The notes below the pieces were generated by a model that was not told where the DNA came from, did no database searches, and worked only from the letters and a program-made list of their open reading frames with translations. DNA of 36,651 nt from Thaumasiovibrio sp043421945 (GTDB taxonomy: Bacteria > Pseudomonadota > Gammaproteobacteria > Enterobacterales > Vibrionaceae): assembly GCA_043421945.1 (NCBI GenBank), contig JBHOGO010000044.1:1-36651 (forward strand). The letters are read 5' to 3'. Positions 24,406 to 31,962 of this stretch are shown here, one piece after another. Positions within the stretch are counted from its first letter, which is position 1, and each line of letters opens with the position of its first letter. A program made the translations under genes and the position numbers.

Positions 24406-25278
24406 ATGAATAAGAGTCATAGTGTGGGTTTATCACCTCGACAAAAAGCGATTTTGGTTTATTTGCAAGAGAGTCATGGTGTGCTCTCTAGTACGATATT
24501 ATCAAGTAAATTTGCGGTTTCAGTGCAAACTATTCGAAAAGACATGAACTTTTTGAGTGATAAAGGGATGGTGAAACGTGTACATGGTGGTATTGTGCTG
24601 CCGAGTGCCAATGATAACCTCTCATTTGCCAATAGAGATATGATAAATTTGCAGGAAAAACAAAGAGTTGCTCGGTGCGTGGTGGGTGCAATACCTGAGG
24701 GTACAAGTATATTTTTAGGTATTGGTACAACCCCCAAGTGTGTTGCTGACGCACTTATTGATCATCCAGGTTTAACTGCGGTCACCAATAATATCAATGC
24801 CGCTTTATCGTTGAGCCGAAATCCAAATATTGAGGTTCATTTAGCGGGTGGCCGACTTCGGTCATCGGATGAAGATACCGTTGGAGAGTCTACCACTCGC
24901 TTTTATCGGGGCTTCAATATTAAAATTGGTGTCTTTGGGGTTGGTGGCTTGAGTGAGTCAGGGTTACTACTCGATTTTACTCCAGAAGAAGCTGCCCTGA
25001 CTAAGGCGATGATGGAACAAAGTGAAGAGTGTTGGCTAGTCACGGACAAGAGCAAACTGGGGCGCTATGCACCTGTGGTGAGCGGGGATTTAAGTCAGAT
25101 AGAGCGTATGTTTATCGATGAAACCACTCCCGAGCTCTACCGTTTAAGTCGACATTTTAATGTCGAGATCATGACGGTCAGCGAAAATAGTGATGCAGAT
25201 GACGATTTGGCAAGTCCACATGACATTACGGATGTTGATTCCATTGTCAAAGAAGGAAATTTGGGAGATAAACAGTGA
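24406..25278 (+). CDS. DeoR/GlpR-family transcriptional regulator
   Basis: The 290-residue repressor-type protein has an N-terminal DeoR helix-turn-helix (SPRQKAILVYLQESHGVLSS, then SVQTIRKDMNFLSDKGMVKR and the hallmark VHGG). Its effector domain is of the DeoR-C type, which binds phosphorylated sugars (GIGTTPKCVADAL, TNNINAALSLS, DKSKLGRYAP). The tail is acidic and unusually extended (DADDDLASPHDITDVD). Lying inside the ugp unit, it probably senses glycerol-3-phosphate or a similar ligand and controls this operon; that is inferred. Its TGA overlaps the ATG of the phosphodiesterase gene by one base. Confidence 0.85.
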   Translation: MNKSHSVGLSPRQKAILVYLQESHGVLSSTILSSKFAVSVQTIRKDMNFLSDKGMVKRVHGGIVLPSANDNLSFANRDMINLQEKQRVARCVVGAIPEGTSIFLGIGTTPKCVADALIDHPGLTAVTNNINAALSLSRNPNIEVHLAGGRLRSSDEDTVGESTTRFYRGFNIKIGVFGVGGLSESGLLLDFTPEEAALTKAMMEQSEECWLVTDKSKLGRYAPVVSGDLSQIERMFIDETTPELYRLSRHFNVEIMTVSENSDADDDLASPHDITDVDSIVKEGNLGDKQ

Positions 25279-25982
25279 TGGATACACTTCTCGTCGGCCA
25301 CCGTGGTGCGGCAGGATCGCGACCTGAAAATACTGAAGTCAGTATTCTAAGAGCGATTGAATTAGGTGTTCAATGGGTGGAAGTTGATATCCAGCCCACA
25401 AAAGATGGTGTGTTGGTTGTTTGTCACGATCACACTGTTGACCGTTGTAGTGATGGTGAAGGGCGTGTCGACTCATTAACACTGAGTGGACTGAAGTCTT
25501 TAGACTTTGGCGGTTGGTTTGACCCCAAGTATAGCAATGAGCGAATTTTAACCCTTGATGAGCTACTTGTTTTGGCGAAAAAACACAAGCTGTGCCTGAA
25601 CTTGGAAGTGAAAGTGGATCACCATGATCCTTTACCGATAGCAAAGACGCTCACTCGCCAGCTTGATCAGAGCGGTCTAGGTCATGACCAATTTATCCTT
25701 TCTAGTTTTAGTCATGAAACGATGCGAGCATTGTCTGAACATTGCCATCGTTATCCGCTTGGACTGATTACCGAAAAACTCACTGATGCTGATAGAAAGA
25801 TGTTGGCTGAGATTGCCGCTTTTAGTTGTCATATTAACTATCAATCAGTGACGACGGCAGAAATTGATGAGCTACACCAAAGTGGCATTCAGGTGTGGTG
25901 CTATACCGTAAACAAAGCAGAAAAATTTGGCTTAATGCCGTTAGTTGATGCTGTCTTTACGGACTACCCTGAACGATTCTAA
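25278..25982 (+). CDS. ugpQ: Glycerophosphodiester phosphodiesterase (UgpQ-type)
   Basis: It hydrolyses glycerophosphodiesters to glycerol-3-phosphate and an alcohol, feeding on what the Ugp importer brings in. The 234-residue cytosolic enzyme has the GDPD motifs VGHRGAAGSRPENT (His8, Arg9, Glu17, Asn18), WVEVDIQPTKDG (Glu35, Asp37) and CHDHTVDR (His50), and ends in the usual YTVNKAEKF…VDAVFTDYP region. The ATG at 25278 shares one base with the stop of the regulator gene, and GGGAGA lies upstream. A GTG one codon earlier is an alternative. No clear terminator follows. Confidence 0.9.
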   Translation: MDTLLVGHRGAAGSRPENTEVSILRAIELGVQWVEVDIQPTKDGVLVVCHDHTVDRCSDGEGRVDSLTLSGLKSLDFGGWFDPKYSNERILTLDELLVLAKKHKLCLNLEVKVDHHDPLPIAKTLTRQLDQSGLGHDQFILSSFSHETMRALSEHCHRYPLGLITEKLTDADRKMLAEIAAFSCHINYQSVTTAEIDELHQSGIQVWCYTVNKAEKFGLMPLVDAVFTDYPERF

Positions 25983-25989
25983 TACCGTG

Positions 25990-26086
25990 AATGATACCAT
26001 TACCATGCTGCAATAGTGTTAACGACTGTTGCGCACATGTTACGCTGCGAGTCAGTTAATAAGACAGCAAATGGGATGGTATCATT
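25990..26086. promoter_or_regulatory. Distant inverted repeat flanking the start region of the DapA-family gene
   Basis: AATGATACCAT (25990-26000) and its exact complement ATGGTATCATT (26076-26086) stand 75 bp apart. The second copy abuts the ATG at 26088. They could be two half-sites for looping repression, or a long-range hairpin that hides the start codon. The binding protein is unknown. Confidence 0.4.
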
Positions 26087-26087
26087 T

Positions 26088-26981
26088 ATGTTTACAGGGT
26101 TAAGTGCATTTCCTATAACACCAATGAACGAGCATAGTGTTGATGAATCAGCTTATGCTCGCTTGATTGGGCAGCTTGTGGATGCAAAGGTAGATTCGAT
26201 AGGTGTATTGGGTTCCACAGGTAGTTATGCTTACCTAACCGTTGAAGAGCGTGCTCACTTAATACAACTGGCTGTGCAAAGTGCGGATGGAATCCCAGTA
26301 TTGACGAGTATCGGTGCTCTTCGAACAAAGGATATTTTAACACTGGCAGATAAGGCTCAAAAGGTCGGTGCTAGCGGTCTGCTACTTGCGCCAATGTCTT
26401 ATCAGCAGCTAACGGAAGATGAAGTCTTCTCTTTGTATAAGATGGTGACAGAGTCACTTTCTGTTCCTTTGTGCGTTTATGATAATCCTCTGACAACGCA
26501 TTTTCATTTCAGTGACGAGCTTCATGGTCGAATTGCTGAACTCAATAATATCGCTTCAATTAAAATTCCTGGTGTACCTGTTGAAGCGGAAGCCGCTAAA
26601 GAACGAATAGACTCATTACGCGCAGTGATTCCAGCAAATGTGACTATTGGGGTGAGTGGCGATGTGTTCGCTGCTGCGGGGCTAAATGCGGGGTGTGATG
26701 CATGGTATTCAGTTATCGGTGGGCTTTTTCCTCGTACAGCGAAAGCGATTGTCGATGCTTCACGACGTGGTGACCAAGAAGAGGTTATGCGACTTTCTGA
26801 CCAGCTAACCCCAATTTGGCAGCTCTTCAGTCAATATAGAGACAGTTTGCGTGTCGTTGCCACAGCTGCAGAGCTATTAGGGTGGGCGAATGCACCAAGT
26901 TTACCATTGCCGCTGAAATCACTGGAAGCCAATGCGCGGGAAGAGGTGTCTGCCGTACTACATACGCTGAGACTACGTTAA
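26088..26981 (+). CDS. Dihydrodipicolinate synthase (DapA) family aldolase/lyase
   Basis: This is a class I pyruvate-type aldolase of the DapA/NanA superfamily, ~297 residues, a TIM barrel. Visible are GVLGSTGSYAYLTVEER near the N-terminus, the catalytic tyrosine in VYDNPLTT and the Schiff-base lysine in ASIKIPG. The usual DapA motif GTTGE is replaced by GSTGS, so it is unlikely to be the housekeeping DapA. The substrate is unknown. The start is placed at 26088 (MFTGLSAFPITP), the usual opening of this family; the ATGs at 26016 and 26076 are alternatives and the ribosome site is weak. It follows the ugp unit by about 105 bp with no terminator, so co-transcription is possible. Its stop overlaps the convergent neighbour by four bases. 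Confidence 0.82.
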   Translation: MFTGLSAFPITPMNEHSVDESAYARLIGQLVDAKVDSIGVLGSTGSYAYLTVEERAHLIQLAVQSADGIPVLTSIGALRTKDILTLADKAQKVGASGLLLAPMSYQQLTEDEVFSLYKMVTESLSVPLCVYDNPLTTHFHFSDELHGRIAELNNIASIKIPGVPVEAEAAKERIDSLRAVIPANVTIGVSGDVFAAAGLNAGCDAWYSVIGGLFPRTAKAIVDASRRGDQEEVMRLSDQLTPIWQLFSQYRDSLRVVATAAELLGWANAPSLPLPLKSLEANAREEVSAVLHTLRLR

Positions 26982-27403
26982 AGTAACGCTTCTTCTAGAT
27001 TTGCTCTAGCTGTTCTTGCTTGCGCGAGTGTGCACTGGGTTTGTTGTATGAGTTCAGCTAAAGTCATTGTAGGGTCGTTATCTAGAAGACGCTTAACTTG
27101 CAGTTCAAGTGGCTCAATCTGCTGTTTAATTACCACCAAATTGTCGTCGATTTTTTTGATTAGGAACTGAAATTGGCGTTCGTCAACTTGCTTCAATTGT
27201 ACTGAAAAGGCATCAAGATGATGAAGCATGCCTTCTACTTGCCAGTTTCTTGAGCGGCGTATTCGCTTTATTTTACACTGTGTTTCTTGTGCGATCTGCT
27301 TAGCAACCTTCGCTTGCTCCCCACCGATTCGATGAATCAGTGAGGGGAGAGAAATCGTATGGATATCGATTGCTGCTTTGCCTTTTGTTGCCACTTTAGT
27401 CAC
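26978..27403 (-). CDS. RRF_GI-type ribosome-recycling-factor-like protein
   Basis: The 141-residue protein matches my memory of the small gammaproteobacterial family catalogued as 'ribosome recycling factor family' (PF12614). It shows ISLPSLIHRIGGEQAKVAKQ, KIKRIRRSRNWQVEG, and a C-terminal helix QQTQCTLAQARTARANLEEA. It is not the essential frr gene product, and no function is established that I know of. It starts with GTG at 27403, with AGAGG upstream. It is the last gene of a four-gene minus-strand run and converges on the DapA-family gene. Confidence 0.75.
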   Translation of the reverse strand: MTKVATKGKAAIDIHTISLPSLIHRIGGEQAKVAKQIAQETQCKIKRIRRSRNWQVEGMLHHLDAFSVQLKQVDERQFQFLIKKIDDNLVVIKQQIEPLELQVKRLLDNDPTMTLAELIQQTQCTLAQARTARANLEEALL

Positions 27404-27425
27404 TTTCTATTTGCCTCTTGACGGG

Positions 27426-27854
27426 CTATTTTGCTGCCTGGTCAGCTTCCCAGCTTAAATCACTGAAAGGGTTGTAGGCGACCTCCCAAAAATGCCCTTC
27501 AGGATCACGAAAGTAACCGGAATAGCCGCCCCAGAAAGCATCTTCCGCAGGTTTAACAAGGGTAGCACCGGCACTTTCAGCTTGATGTAGAACGCGGTCA
27601 ACTTCTTCTCTGCTTGTCACATTATGTGCAAGAGTGACACCGGTGTAGCCGTTAGGCTTACTACAAGGGATGCCGATATCTTTGGCGAGCGCTTCGTGAG
27701 GGTAGAGGGCAAGCCATGTACCAGATAGAACAAAAAAGGAGATACCTTCACTCTCAATCTCTTGAATAGGGAGCTGTAAACCATCACGGTAAAATGTCGT
27801 GGCGTCTTCTAAATTTTCAACACCGAGTGTCACAATGCTAACTTTCGGTTTCAT
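27426..27854 (-). CDS. VOC family (glyoxalase/bleomycin-resistance-like) protein
   Basis: The 142-residue protein has the paired beta-alpha-beta-beta-beta modules of the vicinal oxygen chelate superfamily: VSIVTLGVENLEDATTFYRD, the middle segment TLAHNVTSREEVD, and FRDPEGHFWEVAYNP at the end, with a metal-type glutamate in HFWEV. Members include metalloenzymes and binding proteins, and the substrate cannot be told from sequence. AAGGAAG lies seven bases before the ATG. It sits between the glutaredoxin-like and RRF-like genes in the same direction. Confidence 0.85.
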   Translation of the reverse strand: MKPKVSIVTLGVENLEDATTFYRDGLQLPIQEIESEGISFFVLSGTWLALYPHEALAKDIGIPCSKPNGYTGVTLAHNVTSREEVDRVLHQAESAGATLVKPAEDAFWGGYSGYFRDPEGHFWEVAYNPFSDLSWEADQAAK

Positions 27855-27907
27855 GACCCGCTTCCTTCTTTTGATTAAGCAATGATAGACAGACTACTTT
27901 GGGGTTG

Positions 27908-28273
27908 CTAAGAGGGGGAGAAACGTTGCTCTAGGTAGCGGATAATATCGTCAGATTCATACATCCATGTCACGTTATCTTCCTCTTCAATGCGTAAACA
28001 TGGCACCTTCACTCTTCCGCCTTCGGTTAATAATGCTTCTCTATGCGTCGTGTCATTTTTTGCATCGCGCAGTTCAACGTTAAGTGATAGTCGGTCCATA
28101 CTACGACGAACTTTGACGCAAAATGGGCAGGCTTCAAACTGATAAAGCGCCAGTGTATTGGTTTGTACATCGACTTCACGCTGAGCATTAGCGGTACGGA
28201 TGACGCCTTTAGGTTTAGTGAGTGCATTGCCTGCGAGGATAATACGACCCAACACCCATCGGATGACTTTCAT
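27908..28273 (-). CDS. Membrane-anchored glutaredoxin-like protein
   Basis: The 121-residue protein joins an N-terminal hydrophobic stretch (VIRWVLGRIILAGNAL) to a glutaredoxin fold with the redox motif CPFC in YQFEACPFCVKVRR, the cis-proline segment VKVPCLRI, and YESDDIIRYLEQRF at the end. It is probably a thiol-disulfide or glutathione-linked redox protein tethered to the inner membrane. The start at 28273 has AAGGAAAGGAA directly upstream; the longer frame to 28324 would overlap the previous gene. The gap to that gene is only 14 bases. Confidence 0.85.
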   Translation of the reverse strand: MKVIRWVLGRIILAGNALTKPKGVIRTANAQREVDVQTNTLALYQFEACPFCVKVRRSMDRLSLNVELRDAKNDTTHREALLTEGGRVKVPCLRIEEEDNVTWMYESDDIIRYLEQRFSPS

Positions 28274-28287
28274 AGCGTTTCCTTTCC

Positions 28288-28878
28288 TTATCTTGAAAAC
28301 AGTGACTTTATTTTTTCTCGCCAACTTACTGTTGGCTGTTGTGATTTACCAAGATAATAGCAGCTTAAGAGTGAGCGACGGTAGGGTTCATTTTCGAAGG
28401 CATTAAATTCGGATGAGAGTGATACCACGTCGTTGGCATAATCGTTGGCAAGGCTATATTCAATGTTACAAAAACCTTGCACAAGGAGCCATATTTTACT
28501 GAGGCACTGCCATTCAAGCAGCATGTCATTACGGTATTTATCTTCACCCATGTGAGTATCGAGTGTGCTCTTCATTGCCACTATTGAATCTTTATGGTCG
28601 CGTAATTGAGCTTGATATAATTGCCATGATTCTGTGAGTACACCCAATAAAATATCGGCGTTGTTATGGTTACTCAGCGTTTGTTTAGTGGTGGTGAAGC
28701 GTTGCTCTATCTGAGCGATTACGTGGGGTAATACTAGGGTCTCATCCGGTGTGAAAGTGAGTGATTGATAGCCAATCGTGTTGAGCTGTGTTTGAAATGG
28801 CATGGAGGCAACTACGTAGTCTTTAAAGGCACAATTGTACCAGTAATTGGAAACCAAGAGAGAGTGGATGAATAGCAT
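28288..28878 (-). CDS. Hypothetical protein
   Basis: I do not recognise this 196-residue protein. It is mostly helical and soluble, rich in Gln, Asn and Leu, with no signal peptide, and ends in a basic WREKIKSLFSR tail. Its start is uncertain. The ATG at 28878 stands only ten bases after the glgX terminator tract, leaving no room for a promoter. The ATG at 28803 (MPFQTQLNTIG) would leave about 85 bp and may be the real one. Neither has a good ribosome site. It heads the run that continues into the glutaredoxin-like gene 14 bp downstream. Confidence 0.6.
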   Translation of the reverse strand: MLFIHSLLVSNYWYNCAFKDYVVASMPFQTQLNTIGYQSLTFTPDETLVLPHVIAQIEQRFTTTKQTLSNHNNADILLGVLTESWQLYQAQLRDHKDSIVAMKSTLDTHMGEDKYRNDMLLEWQCLSKIWLLVQGFCNIEYSLANDYANDVVSLSSEFNAFENEPYRRSLLSCYYLGKSQQPTVSWREKIKSLFSR

Positions 28879-28887
28879 TGTGAAATG

Positions 28888-28929
28888 AAAAAGGTGTGGT
28901 TAGAGAATCGATATGCACCTCTAACCACA
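28888..28929 (-). terminator. Rho-independent terminator after glgX
   Basis: An 11-bp perfect stem (TGTGGTTAGAG at 28895-28905, CTCTAACCACA at 28919-28929) is followed on the minus strand by CCTTTTTC. It lies about 95 bases after the glgX stop. Confidence 0.88.
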
Positions 28930-29022
28930 TTAACTGCCTATGACTGACTTTTAACTTTAAGTACTGCTTTCTCTCTAGTGTTGATGCTATGTATCAAGAA
29001 CAATCATCTATTGCTCGTGTAA

Positions 29023-30951
29023 TCAATATCGACGGAGTATCGTCATGGATTGCGGAACTTGCATATAGCTATCTTCTAGGTTTTTCTCGCGAATTTTTGT
29101 TTCAGATGTATCAAGAATCTGTCGCCATGCCTTCCCCTCCGGTAACCTGAATCGAGTCGGAATCTTGGTTGGGTTGATCAGGTAGAGCAGTTCGGTTCCG
29201 TCATCATAAAGACCAAGGTGCAGCGCGATAGGCGCATGGCGATGCCAGTCGTCACCAACCATCGGGCAACCGTTAGGGTTAAACCATTGTACTCGGTGTA
29301 GTTCGCGTTTCTCACCACTGAAGTTTTCAAAAAACGGCAACATATACTTTTTTCTTGCTGCCATCGCTGCAGAAAGCCAGCAATTGAAATCTTGTTGTGT
29401 TTCATCCAGTTGCCAATTTGCCCAGCTGATTTCGTTATCTTGGCAATAGGCATTATTATTGCCGTTTTGCGTATGAGAAAGCCCATCAACGGCAAGGAGA
29501 TGGGGGATACCAAAGCTGAACATTAAACTCGCCATCATGTTGCGCTTTTGGCGCTCTCGAAGCGTTTTTATGCCAGCATTGGTCGTTACACCCTCTTCGC
29601 CGTGGTTATAGGAACGATTATCCCCATGACCATCTTTGCCTTGTTCAGCGTTATCAAGATTGTGTCGATTGTTGTATGACACGAGATCTTGCAAGGTAAA
29701 GCCATCATGATAAGTAATATAATTAATGCTGAGTTTTGCTGGCCAACGAGAAGCACTAAATAGATCTCGTGACCCCATCAGGCGTGTCGCAAAATCTCCT
29801 AAGTGAGCGCCATTGTTGTGCCAAAAGCTTCTCAATGTGTCACGAAATTTGTCGTTACACTCATGCCAGCCAGGCGGGAAGTGCCCTAATTGATAGCCAT
29901 CAGGTCCGATATCCCATGGTTCGGCAATCATCTTGACCGATTGAAGGACAGGGTCTTGGTGAATGGCTTGAAAGAAGCCACTATAGATATCAAAGTGATC
30001 TTTACGGCGACCGAGGGTAGCTGCAAGATCAAATCGAAATCCATCAATATGGTACTCTTCTACCCAGTGACGTAATGAATCCATGACAGCCCTCAAGGCG
30101 GGTGCATGGGTTAAGTCTACCGTATTACCACAACCCGTATAATTCATATGATGGCGGTCACGCTGGCGCAGATAAAATTGTGGGTCGAGTGCTTTATAGT
30201 GGATGACAGGACCACCTTCGCCACTTTCAGCGGTGTGGTTATAAACAACATCTAACATGACTTCAATATTGTGTTTGTGCAGCTCTCTGACCAGTGTTTT
30301 AAGCTCGGTGACGGGATCATCTGTCGCGAAGCGATTAGAGGGAGCAAAAAAGCTGACCGGATTATATCCCCAAAAGTTAGTGAGTTTTTTGTCTTCTAAA
30401 TGGGCTTCATCTTGGCTACTGGTCACAGGCATCAGTTGTACCGATGTAATGCCCATTCGCTTTAAGTGCTCGATGACCACGGGTTGGCATAAGCCTAAAT
30501 ATGTGCCTTGTAATTTGCTATCAATCTCTGGGTGCTGTTTTGTAAACCCTTTCACGTGAGTTTCTAATAGGGTTGTTTTCAGGGCTGGAATGTGAGGTCG
30601 AACCGCGTTGTGCCAATCGAATTGGTGATCAACCACTCTAGCGGCTTGAATATCTTCGCTGACAGGATGTGGGGTTAGTGCATTGGCGTAGGGGTCAAGC
30701 AACCAGCGCTTTCGGCCTTTGATGAATTGGCAGTAACTGTATCGGGTATTTGCGGGAATACCTTCGATATAGATCGCATAGACATCACCTAAAACAGGCT
30801 TGAGAGGGAAGTAACTTTCTTCGTTCTCTTTGTCAAAAATGACGAGATGTAGCTGCTTAATACCGACTGCATGTATTGCAAAGTTGCAGCCAGTATCAGT
30901 GAGTTTGGCGCCAAGTTGATGAGGGGTGCCAGGTTTAATGTGCCATTCCAT
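29023..30951 (-). CDS. glgX: Glycogen debranching enzyme GlgX
   Basis: This cytosolic GH13 isoamylase-type enzyme cuts alpha-1,6 branches of glycogen and limit dextrins. The 642-residue protein has an N-terminal CBM48-like beta domain (~1-110) and a GH13 barrel. The barrel shows VMLDVVYNHTAE, nucleophile Asp in IDGFRFDLAATLGR, acid Glu in KMIAEPWDIGPDGY and the third carboxylate in ITYHDGFTLQDL. The length is the same as that of typical GlgX. AGGA lies before the ATG at 30951. Only 14 bp separate the ATG from the malM stem-loop, so transcription must read through from lamB-malM or start within malM. Context ties it to maltodextrin use. Confidence 0.93.
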   Translation of the reverse strand: MEWHIKPGTPHQLGAKLTDTGCNFAIHAVGIKQLHLVIFDKENEESYFPLKPVLGDVYAIYIEGIPANTRYSYCQFIKGRKRWLLDPYANALTPHPVSEDIQAARVVDHQFDWHNAVRPHIPALKTTLLETHVKGFTKQHPEIDSKLQGTYLGLCQPVVIEHLKRMGITSVQLMPVTSSQDEAHLEDKKLTNFWGYNPVSFFAPSNRFATDDPVTELKTLVRELHKHNIEVMLDVVYNHTAESGEGGPVIHYKALDPQFYLRQRDRHHMNYTGCGNTVDLTHAPALRAVMDSLRHWVEEYHIDGFRFDLAATLGRRKDHFDIYSGFFQAIHQDPVLQSVKMIAEPWDIGPDGYQLGHFPPGWHECNDKFRDTLRSFWHNNGAHLGDFATRLMGSRDLFSASRWPAKLSINYITYHDGFTLQDLVSYNNRHNLDNAEQGKDGHGDNRSYNHGEEGVTTNAGIKTLRERQKRNMMASLMFSFGIPHLLAVDGLSHTQNGNNNAYCQDNEISWANWQLDETQQDFNCWLSAAMAARKKYMLPFFENFSGEKRELHRVQWFNPNGCPMVGDDWHRHAPIALHLGLYDDGTELLYLINPTKIPTRFRLPEGKAWRQILDTSETKIREKNLEDSYMQVPQSMTILRRY

Positions 30952-30965
30952 AACTGTCCTTTACT

Positions 30966-30988
30966 TAAAAAGGCAGCAAATGCTGCCT
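30966..30988 (-). terminator. Stem-loop between malM and glgX (partial terminator)
   Basis: AGGCAGCA (30971-30978) and TGCTGCCT (30981-30988) form an 8-bp stem with a two-base gap. On the minus strand it is followed by TTTTT. It ends the malM message or tunes glgX expression. Confidence 0.82.
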
Positions 30989-31015
30989 AAAGTTGGGTCT
31001 ATTGGAGTCCTTTTC

Positions 31016-31873
31016 CTACATTGGCGGCTTTATTGTCTCAATAAAGGTGCGTCTAGCTTCTTGGATATTTAGCCGTTCTGCTTCATCAAGCAGGCGCAAT
31101 GCAGTATCAATATCGCCTGATTTAAGAGCACTTTCAATAGCATTAGAATAATAATTGACAGATTGGCTTGTTGGCGTGGGCATTGCATTGTTATCGGTAA
31201 CTATTTCTTCCTTCGTCAAGATAGTCGATTGGGGAGTATCTTGTTTTGAGTCCCCAAAGATACCTGAACCTAGAGGTTTTGCTTCAATTTGTAATTGGCC
31301 ATAGGTTGTATGCTTGGCGATTGGGTTGGGAATATCGATAGGGTGATTGCCTCTTGCAATCGCATCCGCTTTGGCTGGATGTAATACTTCGGTTGTTTGA
31401 TTAAGTAGATCTGGTGTCGTACCGATCACTAAATGGATCGTTTCAGCCCCCGCAATTGGCAGGTAATCAAATTGAGCTTGAAGACGATCAGATTGTAAAC
31501 CACGCTGCATTTTGTATTCAAATTGTTCGAAGGGAATAGTATCTACTTTGATAAAGTTATCGTCATAAATAGTGACTTTAGGGGCTAAGATTGTCATGTC
31601 CGTGTTAAGGGCACTTACGATACTGATGGTAAGAGGCCCTCTGTTAGCCGCTAAAGAGACGGTAGCAACTCCGCCGATATATTCGCTCTCTAACCATTGT
31701 TGACTCTCTGGCGTGATGAGTATTTTTTTATCTACAGGGAGTGTCGATGCTGACCAACTAAGTTGTTCAATTTCTCGATGTGGTTCTGATTGTTGTATCT
31801 GTTCTTTATTTTGTGTTGTGACGCAACCTGCCAATAGCGCGACCCCAAATCCAATGAATAGTAACTGCTTCAT
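31016..31873 (-). CDS. malM: Maltose operon periplasmic lipoprotein MalM
   Basis: The 285-residue protein has a lipoprotein signal with lipobox LLAGC (Cys17) and a MalM-type beta-rich domain: VATVSLAANRGPLTISIVSA, VTIYDDNFIKVDTIPFEQF and HLVIGTTPDLL. A short helical C-terminal segment follows. MalM is a periplasmic maltose-regulon protein of unclear biochemical role. The sequence after Cys17 begins Val-Thr-Thr, so outer-membrane sorting is expected. AAGGAG lies seven bases before the ATG. It follows lamB in the same direction with a stem-loop in the 89-bp gap. Confidence 0.9.
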   Translation of the reverse strand: MKQLLFIGFGVALLAGCVTTQNKEQIQQSEPHREIEQLSWSASTLPVDKKILITPESQQWLESEYIGGVATVSLAANRGPLTISIVSALNTDMTILAPKVTIYDDNFIKVDTIPFEQFEYKMQRGLQSDRLQAQFDYLPIAGAETIHLVIGTTPDLLNQTTEVLHPAKADAIARGNHPIDIPNPIAKHTTYGQLQIEAKPLGSGIFGDSKQDTPQSTILTKEEIVTDNNAMPTPTSQSVNYYSNAIESALKSGDIDTALRLLDEAERLNIQEARRTFIETIKPPM

Positions 31874-31910
31874 ACTGAGCTCCTTGTCGTTTTGGTCTTC
31901 TCTATAACGA

Positions 31911-31943
31911 AAAGAGCAGCTGACGATGTCAGCTGCTTTTTTT
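31911..31943. terminator. Bidirectional stem-loop between lamB and malM
   Basis: Perfect 10-bp arms AGCAGCTGAC (31915-31924) and GTCAGCTGCT (31928-31937) have a three-base loop. T-runs follow on both strands (TTTTTTT on plus, CTTTTC on minus). In the lamB direction it acts as a partial terminator that would make malM less abundant than lamB. Confidence 0.82.
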
Positions 31944-31962
31944 AGGCAGTATTAGAGGGTGT

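Noticed and set aside
26088..26981. Housekeeping dapA or nanA
   Set aside because: The family motif differs (GSTGS rather than GTTGE) and no lysine or sialic-acid genes are nearby, so only the superfamily can be named.
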